A DNA stretch of 64,000 nucleotides from Bacteroidota bacterium (GTDB taxonomy: Bacteria; Bacteroidota; Bacteroidia; Bacteroidales; Cfx3-03), in assembly GCA_013390605.1 (NCBI GenBank), contig JACAUB010000001.1, forward strand, positions 4,499,516 through 4,563,515. Direction: 5' to 3'. The number at the start of each line of letters is the position of its first letter. The first letter of the stretch is position 1. The position numbers and the translations under genes were made by a program. Below, piece by piece: positions 44,148-53,823 of the stretch. The notes beneath the pieces were generated by a model. It had not been told where the DNA came from. It made no database searches and worked only from the letters and a program-made list of their open reading frames with translations.

Positions 44148-44180
44148 TCATTACCTCAATGTCAGAAAGAAAAAGCATTC

Positions 44181-44466
44181 TTACCAGTTCCACATTGTAC
44201 CATCTTCACGACGGTTTACCGGGAGAAAGGCTCGCTGATAAGGATACTTGGAAGCAAGGTCTATATCAAGATCTACACCAAGTCCGGGTTTGTCGCCCAC
44301 ATACATAAATCCATCCTTGAAATGATAATCGTGAGGAAAAACCTCGTCTACCAATGGATCGTGCGGCATGTGTTCCTGAATTCCAAAATTATGAATAGCT
44401 GTGTTAAAGTGTAAAGCAGCTGCCATCGTAACAGGTGATAGGTCAGTAGCACCATGAAAGCCGGAG
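44181..44466 (-). pseudogene. C-terminal relic of ManD/RspA-type mannonate dehydratase
   Basis: Minus strand reads GFHGATDLSPVTMAAALHF, GIQEHMPH, DEVFPHDYHFKDG and the family end GLGVDLDIDLASKYPYQRAFLPVNRREDGTMWNW with stop at 44181-44183. This is the last quarter of the enolase-superfamily ManD family; the rest is gone. At its 5' edge it runs into an SDR relic at a shared ccgg-ctttc sequence. ManD dehydrates D-mannonate in glucuronate catabolism. Confidence 0.85.
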
Positions 44467-44577
44467 CTATACAATTAACTCGCACACCAAATGGTGAAAG
44501 CTCAACTGCCATTGCACGAGTCATACCTTTAACTGCTGATTTTGCTGCTGTATATGCAATGACCGCCGATGAAAAGA
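44467..44577 (-). pseudogene. Internal relic of a short-chain dehydrogenase (SDR)
   Basis: On the minus strand AFFSSAVIAYTAAKSAVKGM (catalytic Tyr-x3-Lys) then AMAVELSPFGVRVNCIAPAF can be read, a typical SDR catalytic segment. An in-frame TAA lies just before it and it breaks into the ManD relic afterwards. SDRs beside manD often act as fructuronate reductases, so the pair may be a lost glucuronate module. The start and end of the gene are missing. Confidence 0.75.
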
Positions 44578-44982
44578 AAGCTTATCAAAATCCTGGTTAT
44601 TAATCTAATATTTGACTTTTCATTCAGAAGGCCTTCATTACCGTTGATCAGCAATCTTTGGCCTTCTGATATTAAGTTTATAAGCAATCAGATTGTTGCA
44701 TTTAGATTGAAATTTTATCCATTTGAAAATGGATAAAAATACATCAATTTGTAGTATAAGGCTGTCTCAAAAGTCTGAAACAGTCTCTTCTTATTTTCTA
44801 ATAATTTGCATCACACTTCATTCTACCGTACTAGTTTCATAGTAAATTTTGTATATAATATAGATTTTGTTGTAACTTTAATCCAAATTAATTTCCTTAT
44901 GAAACCAACTACACGAAAGTCGGATGTTTAAGATTTGGAAGACATTGTTCTTTTGATACTATATTGAATAAAAAGAAAATTT
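44578..44982. other. Gene-free stretch with a long inverted repeat
   Basis: No gene is supported. Perfect 10-bp arms tcagaaggcc (44624-44633) and ggccttctga (44660-44669) with a 26-nt loop form a hairpin that lacks a strong T-run. The remaining 300 nt are AT rich and must contain the promoter for the hybrid kinase. Confidence 0.4.
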
Positions 44983-47900
44983 ATGAGACCTGCTGACGGA
45001 GCGAAAAAAAATATTGCTATTGAGGAAAAACCAATCGAGAGATATCCCCGATCGTCCAAGTCTCGTTTCCTGTGGTTTATGCCTATCATTTTAGTGAGCG
45101 TATTTTTTTTCATTTTTTTCTCAATCATCTGGCTCATTCAGATAAATATCCACACTACAAAACTGAATCAGCTTGCTGGTAAAGCCGAATCAACAGCAGA
45201 GAGTATGCGTTTGCGATTGAAAGGCAGCAAGGATTATTTACATTTACTGGCATCAGAGTGTAGCAATGGATCCCTAAATACCCAATTATTTCAAGAACGA
45301 GCTTCGCGTTATGTGGCAAATCATCCTGAACTGATTAACATTACCTGGGTGGATACAAATTTTGTAATTCGAGATGTAGCACCTCTTGCTTCCAACAAAC
45401 AAATATTGGGTCTACGACTTGAACTACCTGAACCCAGGCGCGCTTCGCACTTGGCAATGAAGCAACGAAAGCCAGTTTATACCCAGCCGTTTGAAGCTAT
45501 TCAAGGCAAACCCACCTTTGAAATTTGGGTGCCTATCTTTCATGGCAATAACTTTCTGGGATTATTTGCCGGTGTCTATTCATGCGAAAATGTTTTGCGG
45601 GAGATGATTTCTCCCCAACAACTCAAAAATAATCAGGTTAGTCTGGTAGATACTTCAGGGACAGCACTTTTCGCATTCCCCACAACAGAAATAACGGATG
45701 AAAAGTTTATTCATCGAGTTTCATTGACTTTGCCTGAAAAAGGAGTTTCATTACAATTTACAGGATATGGGATGGGATTTCTTGAGCATAGTTTATTGTT
45801 GCTTGAGTTTCTCTGCCTGATATTTCTGATAGGAATAGTTTATACGATTTGGAAAATGAGGCTTGCCACCGAGGCGAGTAGGAATATGGAGGAAGAACTA
45901 TTCGACAAACAACAGATGTTTCGAACCCTGATCGAAAATTCACCAGACATTATTGCGCGTTATGATCTTGATTGTCGGCGTACTTATGTTAATCCTGTAT
46001 ATCTCAAAACAGCAAAGATTCCTCAGAAAAAACTGCTTGCCGCCTCTCCAATACAATTTTCACCGTTACCTTCTGCCAGTGCGGAGAGCCTCCAGAATCT
46101 GCTTCGCAAGGTTCTCAATAGTGGTGTTGCCGAAGCCGTTGATGTTTTATGGCCTCAAGAGGACAAGATCATTCACTGGTATAATGTTTATGCCTTTCCT
46201 GAGCTTGACCACAAAGGTAGTGTTATGAGCGTAATGACAATTTCCCGCGATATAACCAACCGCAAAAAATCGGAGGAACAGATACTTAAACTAAACAGAG
46301 TCTATGCCGTTTTAAGCAATATAAATCAATTAATTGTTAGGACTCGTGACCGCCAACAGTTGTTAAATGAAGTTTGCCGGATAGCAATTGAAGAAGGAAA
46401 GTTTCGGATGGCATGGATAGGCCTGGTGAATAGTCAAACGAAAAAGGTTGACGTTGTTGCTTCATGTGGAGTTTCAGGAGATTACCTTAAGAAAATAAAT
46501 ATCGACTTAAATGATGAAATCCGAAGTAAGGGTCCTGCTGGAATTACTGCCAAAACAGGCAAATATAAAATATCGAACAATATCATAAATGATGATGATT
46601 TGTTACCCTGGCGGGATGATGCAATTAAGTACGATTATAAATCGGTAGCATCCTTTCCATTAAAAATATTCGGTAATGTAGTTGGTGTATACCTTATTTA
46701 TTCTAATGAAACCGATTTTTTTAATGAAGATGATATAAACTTACATCATGAAACTGTAATGAATATTTCATTTGCTCTCGAAGCAATGGAAAATGAAGCC
46801 GAGCGCAGACGGGCAGAAGAAGCATTGCAAAGAAGTGAAATATTATATCGTTCAGTTGTTACAGCAATGGCAGAAGGTGTTTGTCTTCAGGCTGTTAATG
46901 GAGAAATTCTAGCAATTAACCCTGTCGCTAAAAAAATAATTGAACTTATTGATGAAGCATTGGCCAGGCAAACATCAAATGATGATACCCGGAAGGCCCA
47001 GATCATCCATGAAGATGGATCAGAATTCCCAAGAGAGCTCCATCCATCCATAGTAACCTTATGTACTGGTGAACCGCAATCAAATGTAATCATGGGGATT
47101 CACCAATCGAAAGATACCTTTGTCTGGATTTCTATAAACACTCAACCATTGATAGCACCCGGAGAGTTAACCCCTTATGCCGTAGCTACTACATTCCATG
47201 ATGTTACCGCTCTCAAACTGACAGAGAAGAACCTAACTAAGGCTAAGGAAAAAGCCGAAGAAAGTGACCGTTTGAAATCTGCATTTCTTGCAAACATGAG
47301 TCATGAAATACGCACACCAATGAATGGGATTCTGGGTTTTGCTGATTTATTAAAGATGCCAAATCTGAATGGAGAAGAGCAGCAGGAATATATTAATATT
47401 ATTGAAAAAAGTGGTCATCGCATGCTCAATATCATCAATGAGATTATCGATATTTCGAAGATTGAATCTGGTCAAATGAATATCAATACTTCTGAATCGA
47501 ATATAAATACGCAAATTGAATACATTTTCACTTTCTTTGAACCTGAAGCTGAAAAGAAAGGGATTCAGCTTAGTTATGAAAACGCCTTGCCGGCAAGAGA
47601 AGCTTTTATTAAAACAGATCATGAAAAAGTCAGTGCCGTTCTTATTAACCTCATAAAAAATTCCATAAAATACACAAAGAAAGGCTCTATAGAATTTGGG
47701 TATAAAAAAGAGGGTAAATTCATTGAGTTTTTTGTCAAAGATACTGGTATCGGAATTCCAAAGAACAGGCAAGAAGCCATATTTGAACGTTTTATACAAG
47801 CCGATATGGAGGATAAATTGGCATTTCAGGGGGCCGGTCTCGGTTTGTCAATCAGCAAAGCTTATGTAGAAATGCTTGATGGTAAAATCTGGGTAGAAAG

Positions 47901-48375
47901 CGAAGAAGGAAAAGGTTCAATATTTTACTTCACAATCCCTTATACTGTACAATCCGAGGATATTAAAAACAATTTACATGTAGTTTCAGATGAAAATAAA
48001 ATACCACTTCTTAAAAAGTTGAAAGTTTTAATTGCGGAAGATGATAAAACATCTGAAATGTTAATTTCAATAGTCATCAAAAACTTTGTTCAAGAAATCA
48101 TAAAAGTAAGAACAGGCACTGAAGCTGTTGAATATTGTCGGAACAATCCAGATATCGATTTAATTTTAATGGATATTAGAATGCCCGAAATGAACGGGTA
48201 TGAAGCTACTCAACAAATCAGGCAATTTAACAAGGATATAATCATAATAGCGCAAACAGCATACGGGTTATCCGACGATAGAGAAAAAGCAATAGTAGCA
48301 GGTTGCAATGATTATATTTCTAAGCCATTAGATATCGTATCATTAAACAACTTAATACAAAAGCATTTCACTTAA
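44983..48375 (+). CDS. Membrane hybrid histidine kinase (periplasmic sensor, PAS, GAF, PAS, HK, receiver)
   Basis: 1130 residues. Membrane helices at about 30-52 and 268-290 enclose a periplasmic CHASE-like sensor domain. Then PAS (about 310-425), GAF (about 440-600), PAS (about 615-745), dimerisation domain with H774 (NMSHEIRTPMNG), ATPase (NSIKYT, DTGIGIPKN, GAGLGLSI) and a C-terminal receiver (1012-1130) with D1064 (LMDIRMPEMNG). There is no AraC-type DNA-binding domain, so it is not a classical HTCS. It sits between the GH43 and GH95 genes, suggesting a role in sensing polysaccharide breakdown products, but that is inference. Confidence 0.92.
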   Translation: MRPADGAKKNIAIEEKPIERYPRSSKSRFLWFMPIILVSVFFFIFFSIIWLIQINIHTTKLNQLAGKAESTAESMRLRLKGSKDYLHLLASECSNGSLNTQLFQERASRYVANHPELINITWVDTNFVIRDVAPLASNKQILGLRLELPEPRRASHLAMKQRKPVYTQPFEAIQGKPTFEIWVPIFHGNNFLGLFAGVYSCENVLREMISPQQLKNNQVSLVDTSGTALFAFPTTEITDEKFIHRVSLTLPEKGVSLQFTGYGMGFLEHSLLLLEFLCLIFLIGIVYTIWKMRLATEASRNMEEELFDKQQMFRTLIENSPDIIARYDLDCRRTYVNPVYLKTAKIPQKKLLAASPIQFSPLPSASAESLQNLLRKVLNSGVAEAVDVLWPQEDKIIHWYNVYAFPELDHKGSVMSVMTISRDITNRKKSEEQILKLNRVYAVLSNINQLIVRTRDRQQLLNEVCRIAIEEGKFRMAWIGLVNSQTKKVDVVASCGVSGDYLKKINIDLNDEIRSKGPAGITAKTGKYKISNNIINDDDLLPWRDDAIKYDYKSVASFPLKIFGNVVGVYLIYSNETDFFNEDDINLHHETVMNISFALEAMENEAERRRAEEALQRSEILYRSVVTAMAEGVCLQAVNGEILAINPVAKKIIELIDEALARQTSNDDTRKAQIIHEDGSEFPRELHPSIVTLCTGEPQSNVIMGIHQSKDTFVWISINTQPLIAPGELTPYAVATTFHDVTALKLTEKNLTKAKEKAEESDRLKSAFLANMSHEIRTPMNGILGFADLLKMPNLNGEEQQEYINIIEKSGHRMLNIINEIIDISKIESGQMNINTSESNINTQIEYIFTFFEPEAEKKGIQLSYENALPAREAFIKTDHEKVSAVLINLIKNSIKYTKKGSIEFGYKKEGKFIEFFVKDTGIGIPKNRQEAIFERFIQADMEDKLAFQGAGLGLSISKAYVEMLDGKIWVESEEGKGSIFYFTIPYTVQSEDIKNNLHVVSDENKIPLLKKLKVLIAEDDKTSEMLISIVIKNFVQEIIKVRTGTEAVEYCRNNPDIDLILMDIRMPEMNGYEATQQIRQFNKDIIIIAQTAYGLSDDREKAIVAGCNDYISKPLDIVSLNNLIQKHFT

Positions 48376-48613
48376 GAAGTCAAGAGTATAGGTAGAGATC
48401 CTACAAAGAATAGTGTCATAAATTGATAATTATACAACAGAAAATTCTTAATAAACATATAGGGAAAATGTGAAGTTATATATTACAAATACAATATGTA
48501 ATTATTGATTAGTAGATATTTACCTGTTATGATTATGTTTTGCAAACTCCAAATAAATATTTCTTCTCCAAACAATCTCATTTGATTTCTCATCCTCAGA
48601 AAATGTAATTTTG

Positions 48614-49206
48614 TATCACCTCCTATTCCCAAAATATCATTTTAAAATCATCCGTCTTCCATCCAGAATGAGGCTCTAACCAATAAATTCAATTCATATT
48701 CCTTCGAATTCGATCCTAAAATTATAGGATCACCATGATAAAATTTACCCCTAGACCGTATTTATACCGAGTATTTACTCCGTATTATATAATACGGTAA
48801 ATACTCGGTATAAATACGGAATACTTACGCTATATAGGAGAATCATATCATCATGATTAGGAAGAGATAGATTGAAAATCGGGGAGTTTTTGAATTACCG
48901 TTGAAATAACTTAACGTCTGATCCTTATAAATTTACAAAATATATTTATATCCCTAACTACTGTCATCAAACAATAATCATAGCCAAAATTATTTATATT
49001 CAACTATAATGCTATCAGCTATTTGGTTAATGAATATTTCACTTTACAAAGATCGTTATCGTCTCAGATTCCGAATACAGATGACTCGGTTTGCTTTTAA
49101 TCTCTCCGTAATTTTGCTATAAAAATTATAACTTATGGTGAATTCATTCATTTTCATTTAGAAATAAAGCTGTAATTTTATTTTTTTAAACTTTCGATCA
49201 GTTGTT
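48614..49206 (+). repeat. Duplicated upstream block, copy 2 (ahead of GH95)
   Basis: 593 nt partner of 39998-40513, same strand. It is 77 nt longer, matching an insertion at 48749-48828. The end of the block lies 59 nt before the GH95 ATG. Around 49107-49114 it has TAATTTTG with an upstream TTTG at 49090-49093, a plausible promoter; the same place in copy 1 reads tatttttact. The segment 48376-48613 before it is AT rich with no gene. Confidence 0.8.
48749..48828. repeat. 80-bp palindromic insertion in copy 2, flanked by TTAC
   Basis: Absent from copy 1. Outer arms at 48756-48777 and 48798-48819 are perfect 22-bp reverse complements, and between them 48780-48797 is itself an 18-bp perfect palindrome, with only a 2-nt bulge (ct). 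TTAC occurs directly on both sides (48745-48748 and 48825-48828), consistent with a 4-bp target duplication. MITE-like; no encoded protein. Confidence 0.8.
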
Positions 49207-49265
49207 TGTTAAGAAACTTCTGAATTAAGGTTTTGAAAAACAACGTCAACCAATAAACAACCGAA

Positions 49266-51731
49266 ATGAGAAAAATTACTATTCTGCTGGTATTAGTTAC
49301 AATATCAATTTCAGCTTTTTCGCAAGATGCAACCTTGAAGCTTTGGTATAAACAGTCGGCAGGGAAAGTCTGGGAAGCTGCAATGCCGATAGGAAATGGC
49401 CATATTGCTGCTATGGTATATGGAAATACAAATAACGAAATATTGCAATTAAACGAAACTACGGTATGGAGTGGTAGTCCTAATCGGAATGACAATCCAG
49501 ATGCACTGGCAGCCTTACCCGAAATCAGGAAACTTATTTTTGAAGGAAAAAATGCTGAAGCCAGTAAATTGGCTGCTCAAAATATACAATCTAAGAAGAA
49601 TCATGGGATGAAGTTCGAGCCGGTAGGAAATCTTAATCTGAACTTCCCTGGTCACGATTCTGCCAATGTTAGCAATTACTATCGCGATCTGAATATCGAG
49701 AATGCTACTACGCATGCTTCATACACTGTAAATGGCGTTAAGTTTACACGCGAAATTTTTGCATCGTTTGCCAACAACGTTATTGTTGTACGACTAACTG
49801 CTGATAAACCAAACAGTATCACATTTACGGCATCACAAACATCACAACACAACCCTTCAAATGTTACAGTAAATGGAACCGATCAGATTGTCTTAGCAGG
49901 TACGACCAACACGCACGAAACGGTACCGGGCATGATTAAATTTCAAAGTGTAGCGGTGATAAAAAACGAAGGGGGTATCCGTTCGACTATCGATAACACC
50001 ATTAGTGTTTCCAAGGCTAATGCGGTAACCATTTTCATTACAATTGCCACTAATTATGTAAATTACAACGACATCTCTGCCAATGAAGCTAAGCGGACTT
50101 CCGATTTTTTAAAAGTTCCTTTGCAAATACCATATAGCCGGTTGTTAAGCTCGCACATTGCAGCTTATCAGAAATATTTCAACCGAGTGAAACTCAATCT
50201 GGGCGCAACTGATGTTGTAAATAAATCCACCGATATCAGGCTTCGCGATTTCAAACAAAGTTACGACCCACAATTTGCCGCATTGTACTTCCAGTTTGGA
50301 CGCTACCTACTTATTTCATCTTCACAGCCTGGTGGACAGCCTGCCAACCTCCAGGGGATCTGGAATGGAAACATGAATCCATCATGGGATAGTAAATATA
50401 CTATCAATATAAATACTGAAATGAATTACTGGCCTGCTGAGGTGACGAACTTGACCGAGATGCATGAGCCATTGATTGAGATGATCAATGATATTTCTAA
50501 GACCGGAAGAGAAACCGCCAAGGTAATGTATGGCTCGAACGGATGGGTTGCTCACCACAATACTGACATATGGCGAATAACGGGACCGGTTGATGGTATC
50601 GGCTCAGCCATGTGGCCAATGGGTGGTGCATGGTTAAGTCAACATCTTTGGGAAAAATATATGTTTAGTGGCAACACTAAATATCTGGAGAAAGTATATC
50701 CAGCATTGAAAGGTGCGGCAGAGTTTTATCTTGACTTTCTGATTGAAGAACCCACTCATAAATGGTTAGTGGTTTCTCCATCTATGTCGCCAGAAAACAG
50801 TCCCAATATTCCTAAAAGTGTATCTATTGCTGCCGGGGTAACGATGGACAATCAAATTCTTTTCGAACTCTTTTCGAATACAATTCATGCTGCAGAAACG
50901 CTGAATACTGACAAAGCGTTGGTTGAAAAAATAAAAACGGCCCGTAAACGATTACCCCCTATGCAGATTGGGCAGTACAGTCAGCTACAAGAGTGGATGC
51001 AGGATTTAGACAATCCAAACGATAAACACCGTCATGTATCACACCTGTTTGGACTGCACCCTGGCAAACAAATTTCGGCTTATCGCACGCCTGAGTTGTT
51101 CGATGCTGCCCGTACTTCATTAATTTATCGTGGAGATGGTGGTACAGGTTGGAGTATGGGTTGGAAGGTTAATTTCTGGGCCCGGTTCTTAGATGGAAAT
51201 CATGCTTATAAAATGATACAAAATCAACTGGTTCCAATGAAAGTCGGTGGCAAAACAATGGAAGGTGGTGGTACCTATGCTAACCTTTTCGATGCACATC
51301 CACCATTTCAGATCGATGGTAACTTTGGTTGCACTGCCGGTATCGCCGAGATGTTGCTACAAAGTCACGATGGAGCTTTACACCTGTTGCCCGCTTTACC
51401 TGATGCATGGGCAACCGGATCTGTTAGCGGACTTCGTGCCAGAGGTGGCTTCGAAGTTATGGATATGCAATGGAAAGATGGTAAATTGGTAAAAGCTGTT
51501 ATAAAATCTAACCTTGGTGGTAACTGTCGGATTCGAATACCTAATATTTTAAAAGCCAAATTTAAATTAGCTAAAGCCCAGGGCAACAACCCAAATCCTT
51601 TTTACCAAACTGAAGATGTTCCTAAACCTATTATTTCAGAAAAGGCAAAACTGAATCCGGTGAATGTTAAGGATACTTTCGTGTACGACTTCCAAACAGA
51701 GGCCGGTAAGACATATTTGCTAACCAACTAA
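49266..51731 (+). CDS. GH95 alpha-L-fucosidase/galactosidase-type enzyme
   Basis: 821 residues with signal peptide (MRKITILLVLVTISISAFSQ). GH95 landmarks: AMPIGNGHIAAMVYG and LQLNETTVWSGSP in the N-terminal beta domain, ININTEMNYWPAE with the catalytic Asn pair, the catalytic Glu in SPSMSPENS (about residue 510), HVSHLFGLHPG, and DGNFGCTAGIAEMLLQ. The family releases terminal alpha-1,2-L-fucose (or alpha-L-galactose) by inversion. Stop codon overlaps by 4 nt the stop of the convergent GH130 gene. Upstream lies copy 2 of the duplicated block with a plausible promoter. Confidence 0.92.
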   Translation: MRKITILLVLVTISISAFSQDATLKLWYKQSAGKVWEAAMPIGNGHIAAMVYGNTNNEILQLNETTVWSGSPNRNDNPDALAALPEIRKLIFEGKNAEASKLAAQNIQSKKNHGMKFEPVGNLNLNFPGHDSANVSNYYRDLNIENATTHASYTVNGVKFTREIFASFANNVIVVRLTADKPNSITFTASQTSQHNPSNVTVNGTDQIVLAGTTNTHETVPGMIKFQSVAVIKNEGGIRSTIDNTISVSKANAVTIFITIATNYVNYNDISANEAKRTSDFLKVPLQIPYSRLLSSHIAAYQKYFNRVKLNLGATDVVNKSTDIRLRDFKQSYDPQFAALYFQFGRYLLISSSQPGGQPANLQGIWNGNMNPSWDSKYTININTEMNYWPAEVTNLTEMHEPLIEMINDISKTGRETAKVMYGSNGWVAHHNTDIWRITGPVDGIGSAMWPMGGAWLSQHLWEKYMFSGNTKYLEKVYPALKGAAEFYLDFLIEEPTHKWLVVSPSMSPENSPNIPKSVSIAAGVTMDNQILFELFSNTIHAAETLNTDKALVEKIKTARKRLPPMQIGQYSQLQEWMQDLDNPNDKHRHVSHLFGLHPGKQISAYRTPELFDAARTSLIYRGDGGTGWSMGWKVNFWARFLDGNHAYKMIQNQLVPMKVGGKTMEGGGTYANLFDAHPPFQIDGNFGCTAGIAEMLLQSHDGALHLLPALPDAWATGSVSGLRARGGFEVMDMQWKDGKLVKAVIKSNLGGNCRIRIPNILKAKFKLAKAQGNNPNPFYQTEDVPKPIISEKAKLNPVNVKDTFVYDFQTEAGKTYLLTN

Positions 51732-52774
51732 ATATTGAGTGTAGAAAGTATTTCGGTGATGGAGAGTTTAGCGGCGCAGATCACTTCGTCGCTTGCGCCA
51801 TAATACATGATAATCTCATCTCCCGTTACATAGTTTCCATTGGTAAAAATCACATTTCCAAAAAAACCGGTTTGTTCATAAATCGCTATTGGCTCCATGA
51901 TCGGTTCTGTACTTCTGGCCAGAACCTTTGATGGATCATTGAGATCGAGCAACAATACACCCAGACAATATCGATGATTTTTATCGGCACCGTGATAAAT
52001 TTCGAGCCATCCTTTTTCTGTTCTGATAGGCGCTGCTCCTGCCCCTACACGCGCTGAATCCCACATGCCCGGACGAGTGGTAGCAATACACTTATGATTT
52101 CCCCAGTGAATGAGGTCGGGCGACTCGGCCAACCAAATATAGTTTCCGCCTAGTTCCGGACTGCTAGGACGGTGCAAAGCATAATATTTACCGTTTATTT
52201 TTTCATCAATAAGAGCACAGTCTTTATTGTGAGGTGGTAATATCATGCCTTCGCGGTTAAAGATCTTCCAATCAGAAGTTCTTATCAATCCAACACCAAC
52301 ACCGAATTTGGACACCTCGGTAAACGTAAGGATAAAACCATCTTCCATTGTAGTTACCCGACAATCTTCTATACCAAAATTTTCGAGTTCACCCTTACCA
52401 AAAACAGGTGGATAGCCCTCTGGCTCACAGAAGTGAATTCCGTCATCGCTGCAGACTAATCGCAGATATGAAAGTGTTGTAAGATGATCTTTGTTCTTGT
52501 AATTAATGATCCGTGGATCTGAAGCATCAAGATCTGGATCGTTTTTATCGAAGCTGAGTATTTCGAGTTCGCCCTCATGATTATAAACCGGGAAACTGAT
52601 TTTACCCTCAATTTGTTTAGGCCTTTCTGCTACCCGAAGAAGAAGCCATATCTTTCCTTTAAAACGAAAAACACCCGGATTGAGGAGGCAAACTAATTCC
52701 ATTCCTTCAATACCGGGTTGTAAGTCGGACGGACGAAGAAGCGGGTTCTGTGTAAAACGTTTTGAAATATCCAT
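51728..52774 (-). CDS. GH130 beta-mannoside phosphorylase/mannosidase-type enzyme
   Basis: 348 residues from the ATG at 52774 (a TTG 45 nt upstream would add an unsupported stretch). Five-bladed propeller motifs: NPGVFRFKGKIWLLLRV, SDPRIINY, FGIEDCRVT, ALHRPSSPELGGNYIWLAESPDLIHWG, VGAGAAPIRTEKGWLEIYHGAD. No signal peptide, so cytoplasmic. Family members phosphorolyse or hydrolyse beta-mannosides; which applies is not clear from sequence. Convergent with GH95, overlapping by 4 nt. Confidence 0.9.
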   Translation of the reverse strand: MDISKRFTQNPLLRPSDLQPGIEGMELVCLLNPGVFRFKGKIWLLLRVAERPKQIEGKISFPVYNHEGELEILSFDKNDPDLDASDPRIINYKNKDHLTTLSYLRLVCSDDGIHFCEPEGYPPVFGKGELENFGIEDCRVTTMEDGFILTFTEVSKFGVGVGLIRTSDWKIFNREGMILPPHNKDCALIDEKINGKYYALHRPSSPELGGNYIWLAESPDLIHWGNHKCIATTRPGMWDSARVGAGAAPIRTEKGWLEIYHGADKNHRYCLGVLLLDLNDPSKVLARSTEPIMEPIAIYEQTGFFGNVIFTNGNYVTGDEIIMYYGASDEVICAAKLSITEILSTLNI

Positions 52775-52890
52775 AATAGTTTGTTTTATCGTTAACAAAA
52801 CTACCTCCGAATGCATCAAAGTTGTATCCGCCCTTGTCCTAATCTTGTTCTAATTATTCAATAGAATAAAATAATCGTAATGTGTTGTCT

Positions 52891-53697
52891 TTATTTCTTC
52901 TTTGCAGGAACCTTAGACATCAACAGGCTAACAATATTTTCGGCTGCTTTTCTGTTTTCAAAACTAGCAGGTAGTCTTTCATGATCCATGTATTCATTAT
53001 AGATCCATGGATCACCAATAGCAAGCACATAGCCCTTTCCAAATTGAACTTCGGTCATAAATACAACTCCATTTTCGGCAAGTACTGGTTTTGCATTTCC
53101 CCAGAGTTTAAATGTAGAGATCTCTTTTAGATAAATCTTATTAACACCTTTAAATAATGGATGATTGGGTAGATTAGTAAAAGCACCCATTTCATAGTTT
53201 TTACCGGTCACAGGGTGCATGGTGACATGGTTAAAGTAGAAACCAAAGTTTCCGGCTAACTGGTTAAGATGTGTAAATTCGCAGTTAGGAGCATCGTTTG
53301 CCAGAAAGATCAACACACCGCCTTTTTTAACCCACTTAACAATAGCATTGGCATCATCCTTTTCAATATAATTTGGTTTAGGATTTTCTGATGTAGTATC
53401 AGGATCTACAATAATGTAGATGTTTAACTTTGCTAACGCTTGTGGGGTAGGCTTCTTGATTTCGCTGATAGTAGCACCCTGCTTTTCAAAAATAGCTCCG
53501 AATCTTGAATATCCATTCAATGTAGTGTCACTCCATAGGTAGTGAAATGGCTGTCCGGTTTTTGGGCTGATTTCGTTATTAAACCAATGGTCAAGTCCAA
53601 CGTTAACCTGCGCCTTTACCTCCATAGTTGCAAATAGAGATATGAGAACTGAAAAGAATAAAATCGTTTTAATTTTTCTGGTAACAATGTTTTTCAT
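52891..53697 (-). CDS. Secreted ThuA/DUF4350-like protein
   Basis: 268 residues with an N-terminal signal segment (ILFFSVLISLFATMEVKAQ). Rossmann-like class I amidotransferase-type fold without an obvious catalytic triad: YIIVDPDTT, IVKWVKKGGVLIFLANDAPNCEFTHLNQL, and KGYVLAIGDPWIYNEY. Similar domains are often fused or adjacent to GH105-type hydrolases in Bacteroidota carbohydrate loci. No enzymatic activity can be assigned. Confidence 0.75.
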   Translation of the reverse strand: MKNIVTRKIKTILFFSVLISLFATMEVKAQVNVGLDHWFNNEISPKTGQPFHYLWSDTTLNGYSRFGAIFEKQGATISEIKKPTPQALAKLNIYIIVDPDTTSENPKPNYIEKDDANAIVKWVKKGGVLIFLANDAPNCEFTHLNQLAGNFGFYFNHVTMHPVTGKNYEMGAFTNLPNHPLFKGVNKIYLKEISTFKLWGNAKPVLAENGVVFMTEVQFGKGYVLAIGDPWIYNEYMDHERLPASFENRKAAENIVSLLMSKVPAKKK

Positions 53698-53823
53698 GGG
53701 TGATGGGGTTTATAAATAAATGCCAATAAATGTGTTTGAATTTATGGATTATCTCAAAGGCAATCGTTTGCAAAAATAAACTTTTAATGATTATTCTTAC
53801 AAATTTCAATAATTAAAGTGCGT

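Noticed and set aside
44540..44612. Short plus-strand reading frame ending DEKKAYQNPGY as the tail of another gene relic
   Set aside because: It is too short to assign and overlaps the clearer SDR relic on the other strand; possibly debris at the second deletion junction but not supportable.
44983..48375. HTCS-type (hybrid two-component) glycan regulator
   Set aside because: No Reg_prop repeats and no AraC-type HTH; the protein ends with the receiver.
40675..49265. Composite transposon bounded by the duplicated blocks
   Set aside because: The blocks encode no transposase and carry no terminal inverted repeats; each lies upstream of a gene like a promoter region.
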